This document shows, one piece after another, positions 1 through 4,200 of a DNA stretch of 5,089 nucleotides (positions are counted from its first letter, which is position 1; the number at the start of each line of letters is the position of its first letter). The DNA is from Pseudomonadota bacterium (GTDB lineage Bacteria; Chloroflexota; Ktedonobacteria; Ktedonobacterales; JACDGC01), in contig JAJPKG010000378.1 in NCBI GenBank assembly GCA_021323815.1, forward strand, positions 1 through 5,089. The letters are read 5' to 3'. Position numbers and translations under genes: made by a program. Below the pieces are notes generated by a model. The model was not told where the DNA came from. It ran no database searches and saw only the letters and a program-made list of their open reading frames with translations.

Positions 1-10
1 ACGGATGTAT

Positions 11-18
11 CTCCTCTC
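11..18 (-). promoter_or_regulatory. Candidate ribosome binding site for a gene starting at the left edge
   Basis: The minus strand reads GAGAGGAG here, a strong Shine-Dalgarno match, with ten bases left before the window ends. No ATG, GTG or TTG lies within those ten bases, but the last bases read CCGT, so a GTG at the boundary or a start just outside is possible. An ATG at 28-30 (minus) also opens a frame to the edge (MLASERRYIR...), but its only purine-rich stretch, AAGG, directly abuts the start codon and is too close to work well. Which start is used cannot be decided without the neighbouring sequence. Confidence 0.3.
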
Positions 19-51
19 ACTCGCTAGCATCCTTATGATGTTTTCCCACGT

Positions 52-72
52 CCCCCGGACAGCCCGGAGGGG
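52..72. repeat. GC-rich hairpin 1, possible terminator or leader element
   Basis: CCGG at 55-58 pairs with CCGG at 64-67 across the loop ACAGC. CCC at 52-54 then pairs with GGG at 69-71 past a bulged A at 68. On the plus strand it is followed by TTGGTCTTTTC, a loosely T-rich tail, so it could terminate a plus-strand gene lying left of the window. On the minus strand it would sit in the leader of a gene at the left edge. The first arm can also pair with the second hairpin (see findings). Confidence 0.4.
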
Positions 73-87
73 TTGGTCTTTTCGAGC

Positions 88-105
88 CGGGGGGTTCAGC
101 CCCCG
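88..105. repeat. GC-rich hairpin 2
   Basis: CGGGGG (88-93) and CCCCCG (100-105) form a perfect six-base-pair all-G/C stem with the loop GTTCAG. No T tract follows on either strand, so by itself it is a poor intrinsic terminator. It lies 15 bases from hairpin 1, and the two share a CCGG-G-rich-GGTT core, so they may be two copies of one intergenic element. Confidence 0.45.
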
Positions 106-135
106 ACATGCGTGCCACGCGCTGTCCGCGCTATG

Positions 136-159
136 GTGTTACACGGCATTATAGATGCC
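136..159 (-). promoter_or_regulatory. Minus-strand -10 box within an inverted repeat
   Basis: The minus strand has an exact TATAAT (153 down to 148), a consensus sigma-70 -10 hexamer. It lies inside the inverted repeat GGCAT-N5-ATGCC (145-159) and next to the palindrome GTGTTACAC (136-144), which would fall near the transcription start. A matching -35 is missing: the hexamer 17 bases upstream reads CGTCTC, and there is no TG extension. A protein bound to the repeat would cover the -10. Transcription from here would run left through a leader of roughly 140 bases holding both GC-rich hairpins. Confidence 0.35.
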
Positions 160-261
160 AGCAATACGCCGAGACGGTATCGTGAGCCTTCATCGCAGAT
201 GGGAGAGCGCGGAGAGTATCCCGTGACGATGACCTCCCCCATCATATTTCGATGATATACA

Positions 262-280
262 CGCAAACGCCATGTTTGCG
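262..280 (-). terminator. Candidate terminator hairpin after the exporter gene
   Basis: CGCAAAC (262-268) and GTTTGCG (274-280) form a perfect seven-base-pair stem with a five-base loop, 36 bases beyond the stop codon of the TauE-family gene in the direction of its transcription. The bases after the stem on the minus strand are TGTATATC, only weakly U-rich in RNA, so termination may be inefficient or factor-assisted. Confidence 0.4.
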
Positions 281-316
281 CTCACAAGAACCGCTCAGCA
301 CGCAGCGCACGCTCTG

Positions 317-1099
317 TTATTGGCGCTTAGCCAGCATAGTTACCACCAACGGGATGTTTATTGTCAGGAGGGTGAGTCCCAGCGCGATGACAAATCCTGA
401 GAACGCCTGGCGCAAGCGCACGGCAGAGATATGCAGGAGCACCCGGCGTCCCACCAGCAAGCCTCCCATGCCTGCTGCAACGAATAGCAGAATCGTTCCC
501 CAGGGAAACGCGCCGTCTCCCAGGTGCCCCGCGACGCCGGCGGCGCTGTTGAGGGCGATGACCACCAGAGACGAGCCAACGGCGTCGTGCATCTGCATCC
601 CCAGCAGGAACACCAGCGCCGGCACCACCAGAAAGCCGCCTCCGACGCCCAGGAAACCGGTCAAGAATCCTACGCCGATTCCCCCCAGCGCCACGCGCCA
701 CCAAACCACCGGCGGATGACTTGGCACCGCGGAAGGCTCAGATGGTCGCTGCGTCAGCATGGCCACGGCAATGACCAGCATCAACACGGCGAACAGCATT
801 AACAACACAGGGCTGCTCACCAGCTTGGAAAGCCGCGCTCCCGCAAACGCGGCGACAACACCGAGCGCACCAAACAGCAATGCCGGACGCAATTGCACAT
901 GCCCATCACGATAATGCATGATCGCGCCGATGAGCGCATTCGCGCCCACAATCAGAAGTGACGCGGCAATGGCGATATGTGCATCCATCCGCACCAGATA
1001 CACCAGGATCGGCACGGTAAGAATCGATCCTCCCCCGCCAAGCAGACCAAGCGCGAGACCGATGGCCGCGCCCAAAACGAGGATTTCTACAAACAGCAT
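317..1099 (-). CDS. TauE/SafE family sulfite/sulfur anion exporter
   Basis: This 260-residue integral membrane protein belongs to the TauE/SafE (DUF81) family of predicted anion exporters for sulfite, sulfoacetate and related compounds. It shows the family's internal duplication: the glycine-rich motif LLGGGGSILTVPILV (about 19-33) recurs as FLGVGGGFLVVPALV (about 149-163). Hydrophobic segments fill both halves, joined by a proline/serine-rich polar linker near 118-132. The start at 1097-1099 puts the first helix at the N-terminus, as is usual, and GGAG lies ten bases upstream. An upstream ATG at 1292-1294 would add 65 polar residues and overlap the preceding gene by over 130 bases, so I reject it. 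It is last in the operon, 56 bases after the dioxygenase-rhodanese gene. Sulfite is the expected product of that enzyme, so sulfite export is the most likely role; substrate is inferred from context. Confidence 0.88.
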   Translation of the reverse strand: MLFVEILVLGAAIGLALGLLGGGGSILTVPILVYLVRMDAHIAIAASLLIVGANALIGAIMHYRDGHVQLRPALLFGALGVVAAFAGARLSKLVSSPVLLMLFAVLMLVIAVAMLTQRPSEPSAVPSHPPVVWWRVALGGIGVGFLTGFLGVGGGFLVVPALVFLLGMQMHDAVGSSLVVIALNSAAGVAGHLGDGAFPWGTILLFVAAGMGGLLVGRRVLLHISAVRLRQAFSGFVIALGLTLLTINIPLVVTMLAKRQ

Positions 1100-1155
1100 T
1101 GCTTTTTCGCTCCAATTGTTCTCTCGCTGTTTTAGCCGACGGGCCGCCCCCAGCG

Positions 1156-2580
1156 CTAGGCTGTGGCTGTCGCAATCTGGGGGCGTGAGGCGGCAGACCA
1201 CGCATGATATCCGCCAATGAGGTCGTAGATCTGGGTGAAGCCCGCGCGCGCCAGAATGCTTGCGGCGATGGGTGAGCGCATTCCGCCCTGGCAATAAACC
1301 AGCACCGGTTGTTGCCGGGAAAGGCGCTCCGCCTGCTGGGCAAGTTGGGGCAGAGGCATGTGCAGGCTGTTTTCCAGGTGGCCCATTGCATATTCGCTGG
1401 TGAAGCGTACATCCACGACTGCGAAATCCTCTGCCGCCAGCCGCTCCCGCGCTTCATCCGGCGTGATGCGCGTGATGCTTCCCAGCGCTCGGCCCTGGCT
1501 CTGCCAGGCATCGAGCACAGATGGCGTCCAATATCCCTGGACGCGATCCAGCCCGATCAGATGCATCAGCTTGCGCGCGCGCTCGGCCTGAGCCGCAGAT
1601 CCGATCAGCGCCACAGGCTGCTCGGCTGGAACCAGCCATCCCACCCAGGTGAGGAACGAGCCTGCCAGGGCGAGATTCACCGTGCCGGGAATATGTCTCG
1701 CCGCGAAAGCTGCGGGATCGCGCAGATCCACCACCAGCGTATCAGCTTCGAGCAGCCGCGTGAGGTCGCTTTCCCGCAACTGCTGGATGCGCTGCGACGC
1801 GCTCAGTGCCGGCCCAGCGCGATTGACCTGTTTCATCCGGGCGAAATAGGCGGGAGGCTCTGGTTGCCCCGCCAGGACCGTCTCGATGAACGCCTCGCGG
1901 TCGGTGGTGAGTAATCCCCAGTTGTAGCGCTTTTCATAGCCGACGGTGCTTTGGGGAACTGCCCCCAGCGCCTTACCGCACGCACTGCCGGCACCGTGTC
2001 CCGGCCACACCTGCACATAGTCGGGCAGCGTCTTGAACCGTTGCAGGGAATCAAACAGATGCGCAGCACCGTCTCGCATGGTGCCGCTGATGCCGGCAGC
2101 GCGCTCTAAGAGATCAGGGCGGCCAACGTCACCGACAAAGACGAAATCGCCGGTCGCGATGCCCATCGGCTCCTCGGCATGCGCGCCGTCCGTCACCAAA
2201 AATGACAGGTGTTCCGGCGTGTGGCCGGGGGTGTGCCAGGCTTCGATGATCACATTGCCCACCTGAAAGCGGTCGCCGTCATGCAACAGATGCGCTTGTG
2301 CTTCCTGGGCATAGCTATATTTCCACGCCGCCGGGCCTTCATCGGAAAGGTAGAGGGTCGCGCCGGTACGCGCAGCCAACTCACGCGCGCCCGATACAAA
2401 ATCGGCGTGGATGTGCGTTTCGGTCACCGCTGTGATGCGCATCCCCTCTTTCGCGGCAAGATCCAGGTACTGCTGGATATCGCGGTTAGGATCGATAACC
2501 AGCGCTTCACCACTTGCCTGGCATCCAATAAAGTAGCTTGCCTGCGCGAGATCGCGTTGATAGATCTGTCGTAAGAACAT
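1156..2580 (-). CDS. CstB-like persulfide dioxygenase-rhodanese fusion
   Basis: This 474-residue protein has an N-terminal metallo-beta-lactamase domain (about 1-250) of the ETHE1/persulfide dioxygenase type. THIHAD (55-60), TPGH (117-120) and TGD (143-145) supply the expected iron ligands H56, H120 and D145. A first rhodanese-like domain (about 262-362) has no cysteine at its active loop (VALIGSAAQAERA), so it is a pseudorhodanese. A second rhodanese domain (about 370-465) has the loop CQGGMRS with C430. GHGAGSACG places C201 in the dioxygenase domain. This order, and a cysteine at that spot, match staphylococcal CstB, which oxidises persulfide to sulfite and forms thiosulfate. GAGG five bases before the ATG supports the start, and the upstream rhodanese gene ends 24 bases before it. 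It is probably cytosolic, since no signal peptide is seen. Family assignment is firm; the exact reaction is inferred. Confidence 0.9.
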   Translation of the reverse strand: MFLRQIYQRDLAQASYFIGCQASGEALVIDPNRDIQQYLDLAAKEGMRITAVTETHIHADFVSGARELAARTGATLYLSDEGPAAWKYSYAQEAQAHLLHDGDRFQVGNVIIEAWHTPGHTPEHLSFLVTDGAHAEEPMGIATGDFVFVGDVGRPDLLERAAGISGTMRDGAAHLFDSLQRFKTLPDYVQVWPGHGAGSACGKALGAVPQSTVGYEKRYNWGLLTTDREAFIETVLAGQPEPPAYFARMKQVNRAGPALSASQRIQQLRESDLTRLLEADTLVVDLRDPAAFAARHIPGTVNLALAGSFLTWVGWLVPAEQPVALIGSAAQAERARKLMHLIGLDRVQGYWTPSVLDAWQSQGRALGSITRITPDEARERLAAEDFAVVDVRFTSEYAMGHLENSLHMPLPQLAQQAERLSRQQPVLVYCQGGMRSPIAASILARAGFTQIYDLIGGYHAWSAASRPQIATATA

Positions 2581-2604
2581 CGTTTCCTCTTTCTTTTTGC
2601 ACGC

Positions 2605-3192
2605 TTATCGCGCCGCTTGCAACTGAGCGATAAGTTGCTCGCTGGAACATGTCGGAGCGCGATTGAAGGGCAATTTTCCCAGCATCTGAGCCATCAAGCA
2701 GGAATCGGTGATGGCAGAGATCGTGAGGCCCGTTCCCACCAGCGCGGCGACGGCAGTGAGGGGTTTCCAGATGAACAGGCCCCCCAGCGCGCCAAGCAAC
2801 ACCATGCCGCCGGCAATGCCGCGTACCTGGCGCTCAATGGGCCAGGGAGCGTGCCCGCGAATCACCGGCAATCCGGCGGCGGTCCAGGAGGTGAGGCCCC
2901 CTTCCAGCACATGAACCTGGGGAATATCCGCTTCGCTCAGGATCAATGCTGCCTGGCTGGCGCGCGCGCCGCTGCGGCACACGAGCACAGTTGGGCCTTG
3001 CAGCAATTCATGCAAGGTCGCCGCGTTGGCGGCCAATTGATCTAACGGAATGTTGAAACTCTGGGCAATGTGTTCTGCGGCATACTCTGCCGGTGTGCGC
3101 ACATCCAACACCGTCAGGCGCGCGTCGCGCTGCAATTCTTGTGCAAGTGCCCGCGCGGAAAGCAGAGGCGAAACTGGGGTCATGTCTGTCAT
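2605..3192 (-). CDS. Membrane-anchored rhodanese with DUF2892 (YgaP-like) C-terminus
   Basis: From the ATG at 3190-3192 this is a 195-residue protein. Residues about 10-112 form a rhodanese domain: VLDVRTPAEYAAEHI (28-42), the substrate loop CRSGAR (72-77, catalytic C72) and LEGGLTSWTAAGLPV (96-110). Residues 117-178 match the DUF2892/YgaP N-terminal type membrane segment: PIERQVRGIAGG, two hydrophobic stretches, then TDSCLMAQMLGKLPFNR. The pairing resembles E. coli YgaP, an inner-membrane sulfurtransferase. It would carry sulfane sulfur as a cysteine persulfide at the cytoplasmic face and is first in the operon, so it may supply persulfide to the CstB-like enzyme. The start is uncertain: no candidate has a strong ribosome site. 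ATGs also exist at 3183, 3246 and 3294; I chose 3192 because the rhodanese domain begins shortly after it. Confidence 0.85.
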   Translation of the reverse strand: MTDMTPVSPLLSARALAQELQRDARLTVLDVRTPAEYAAEHIAQSFNIPLDQLAANAATLHELLQGPTVLVCRSGARASQAALILSEADIPQVHVLEGGLTSWTAAGLPVIRGHAPWPIERQVRGIAGGMVLLGALGGLFIWKPLTAVAALVGTGLTISAITDSCLMAQMLGKLPFNRAPTCSSEQLIAQLQAAR

Positions 3193-3228
3193 GTGATGCG
3201 AATCCGTTCTGTGGTATGTATGATGGTG

Positions 3229-3247
3229 GATGCTCTCATTGAGCATC
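3229..3247. promoter_or_regulatory. Inverted repeat, candidate operator
   Basis: GATGCTC (3229-3235) and GAGCATC (3241-3247) are perfect seven-base arms around the spacer TCATT. The centre lies about 46 bases upstream of the chosen rhodanese start, which is where an operator or the 5' untranslated region of the operon would fall. A dyad of this size fits a dimeric repressor site, or a small RNA hairpin in the leader. The binding protein is unknown: no repressor gene is in the window. Confidence 0.4.
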
Positions 3248-3301
3248 TTCACTGTGTTGGATGCAAAAAATGCGCAATGGTTACAGGACTTCATATAGCT
3301 C

Positions 3302-3331
3302 TTGCAAAATGCCCTAACATGCGGCTATGCT
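3302..3331 (+). promoter_or_regulatory. Candidate sigma-70 promoter of the ECF sigma gene
   Basis: TTGCAA (3302-3307) and TATGCT (3326-3331) are separated by 18 bases and each keep four of six consensus positions. Transcription would start near 3338, giving a leader of about 27 bases that carries the AAAAGGA ribosome site before the ATG at 3365. Fit and spacing are reasonable but not strong. Confidence 0.3.
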
Positions 3332-3364
3332 CAGAAGAGTGGTGGCAGGAAAAGGATCGCTCTC

Positions 3365-4027
3365 ATGCAGAAACCCTGGGACGTGGATCTGCACGTCTAT
3401 GCTGATGAACAGGAATTGCTCAGTGGATTGCAACGTGGAGATCGCCTGGCATGTACTTGTCTGCTGAAACGCTATGCCCCTCGGCTGTTGCGCCTGGCAC
3501 AGCAGATGGTTGGAGACGCCGATGAAGCAGAGGATGTGCTTCAGGAGGCCTTCATCTCGGCGTGCGGCCATATCGGCGACTTTTCGGGGCACAGCAGCCT
3601 GGGGACATGGTTGCATCGCATTGTGGTGAATACCGCCCTGATGCACCTGCGTCGCTCTTCCAGCCAGAATGCGCCGTTGTCGCAGGATATGCCGCTGCCC
3701 ACCACCAAGCCGGCAGACTTGCCGGAAATGGCGGCGATGAACGCCGAATTGTCCGCAGCCATTGATGCCGCGCTCTCTACCTTGCCCCCTACCCTGCGCA
3801 CAGCATTTGTGCTGGTCGAACTCGACGGCATGCCGATGCGCGAGGCGGCGGAAGCGCTGGGCATCTCGCTTTCCGCCGTGAAAGTGCGGGTGTATCGCGC
3901 TCGCCATGCTTTGCGTGCCCAGTTGGCGGATCTCACCACCAACCCTGATCTCCAACCATTGCCTGAAGAAATCGAAAGGCACCTGGCTGATTCACTCTGC
4001 GCCCAGAAAGCACATTCCAAGCGTTGA
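3365..4027 (+). CDS. ECF-type RNA polymerase sigma factor (sigma-70 family)
   Basis: This 220-residue protein has the two-domain architecture of extracytoplasmic-function sigma factors. Sigma region 2 covers about 21-98, including YAPRLLRLAQQMVGDADEAEDVLQEAFI and the region 2.4-like GTWLHRIVVNTALMHLRR (80-97). A polar linker (about 98-125) follows, then region 4 (about 128-188) with LPPTLRTAFVLVELDGMPMREAAEALGIS and the recognition helix AVKVRVYRARHAL. A tail of about 32 residues follows region 4. It should direct core polymerase to a specific promoter set. GGA eight bases upstream of the ATG supports this start; a TTG at 3302 in frame would add 21 residues that lie over the promoter candidate. 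C30 and C32 form a Cys-x-Cys where most ECF proteins have Ala/Phe-type residues. No anti-sigma gene follows directly. It is divergent from the sulfur operon. Confidence 0.92.
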   Translation: MQKPWDVDLHVYADEQELLSGLQRGDRLACTCLLKRYAPRLLRLAQQMVGDADEAEDVLQEAFISACGHIGDFSGHSSLGTWLHRIVVNTALMHLRRSSSQNAPLSQDMPLPTTKPADLPEMAAMNAELSAAIDAALSTLPPTLRTAFVLVELDGMPMREAAEALGISLSAVKVRVYRARHALRAQLADLTTNPDLQPLPEEIERHLADSLCAQKAHSKR

Positions 4028-4034
4028 CCAACCG

Positions 4035-4060
4035 GCGATGGGGAAGTGTGTTTTCCTCGC
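4035..4060 (+). terminator. Candidate hairpin after the sigma gene
   Basis: As RNA, GCGA (4035-4038) pairs with UCGC (4057-4060). After a bulged U, GGGGAA (4040-4045) pairs with UUUUCC (4051-4056) using two G-U pairs, around the loop GUGUG. It begins seven bases after the sigma stop codon, where a terminator is expected. No U tract follows (UUGAUCCCG), so it may only be a 3'-end stabilising hairpin. Confidence 0.3.
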
Positions 4061-4189
4061 TTGATCCCGCTCGCTTGGTCTGCCCCCTTTTCAGGCACGC
4101 CCGTACTCACTCCCTATCGCTGCTTGCTGCTGTCGCTCTTTCCCTTGCCCGTGCGTTTATATGGTGGAGAAGAAATCTGCAACCAAAGC

Positions 4190-4194
4190 GAGGG
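4190..4194 (+). promoter_or_regulatory. Ribosome binding site fixing the mannosyltransferase start
   Basis: GAGGG lies six bases before the ATG at 4201. A TGA in the same frame at 4195-4197 rules out any longer version, so this site and stop together fix the start. Confidence 0.6.
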
Positions 4195-4200
4195 TGAGCG

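Larger units (their letters stand above)
1..316. other. Non-coding region left of the sulfur operon
   Basis: I find no convincing gene in this stretch. The short open frames in it have low-complexity, arginine/proline-rich translations with no recognisable domain and no good ribosome site. What it does hold is regulatory-looking structure: two GC-rich hairpins (52-72 and 88-105), a palindrome GTGTTACAC (136-144), an inverted repeat enclosing a minus-strand TATAAT (145-159), a hairpin after the exporter gene (262-280) and a minus-strand purine-rich ribosome site (11-18). Most of this would make sense as the promoter and leader of a minus-strand gene lying beyond the left edge. The GC-rich hairpins could instead belong to the end of a plus-strand gene outside the window. 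Confidence 0.6.
3193..3364. promoter_or_regulatory. Divergent control region between sulfur operon and sigma factor
   Basis: These 172 bases separate the divergent start codons of the rhodanese gene (minus) and the ECF sigma gene (plus), so promoters for both should lie here. It is visibly more AT-rich than the flanking genes and contains the inverted repeat at 3229-3247 and the plus-strand promoter candidate at 3302-3331. I could not find a convincing sigma-70 promoter for the minus-strand operon. This leaves open a promoter read by an alternative sigma factor, perhaps the adjacent one. Confidence 0.6.
4028..4200. other. Pyrimidine-rich intergenic spacer
   Basis: There is no gene in this gap. 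It starts with a hairpin (4035-4060) just after the sigma stop codon. From about 4051 to 4160 the plus strand is strongly C/T-rich. The octamer CTCGCTTG occurs at 4056-4063 and again at 4070-4077. Arms GACCAA (4026-4031) and TTGGTC (4075-4080) could close a larger loop around the hairpin. TATATG at 4158-4163 is the best -10-like hexamer before the mannosyltransferase gene, but no -35 accompanies it. Confidence 0.5.

Noticed and set aside
86..110. A tRNA T-arm lookalike (GGGGTTCAGCCCC)
   Set aside because: The loop is not seven bases on five-base stems, and no acceptor, D or anticodon arms flank it.
73..255. A 60-codon plus-strand open frame in the left intergenic region
   Set aside because: It starts with TTG within the GC hairpin region, lacks a ribosome site, and has no recognisable composition or motif.
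241..256. Short inverted repeat ATCAT-N6-ATGAT
   Set aside because: Five AT-rich base pairs are expected by chance in this stretch and would not form a stable hairpin.
252..719. Plus-strand open frame opposite the exporter gene
   Set aside because: It is Pro/Thr/Arg-rich, typical of the antisense of a hydrophobic membrane protein; the minus strand carries the conserved TauE repeats.
1100..1294. A 65-residue N-terminal extension of the TauE-family protein
   Set aside because: It is polar, overlaps the end of the dioxygenase-rhodanese gene in another frame, and would displace the first membrane helix from the N-terminus. The ATG at 1097-1099 has its own GGAG.
1309..1914. Long plus-strand open frame opposite the CstB-like gene
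   Set aside because: It lies wholly antisense to a well-supported domain protein, and its Arg/Gln/His-rich translation shows no family motif. GC-rich coding DNA commonly leaves such open antisense frames.
3314..3982. A 222-codon minus-strand open frame opposite the sigma gene
   Set aside because: Its His/Gln/Arg-rich translation has no recognisable domain, and the opposite strand encodes clear sigma regions 2 and 4.
3541..4110. A second minus-strand open frame over the sigma gene and spacer
   Set aside because: It is Ser/Ala/Arg-rich without motifs, has no ribosome site of note and is antisense to the sigma gene.
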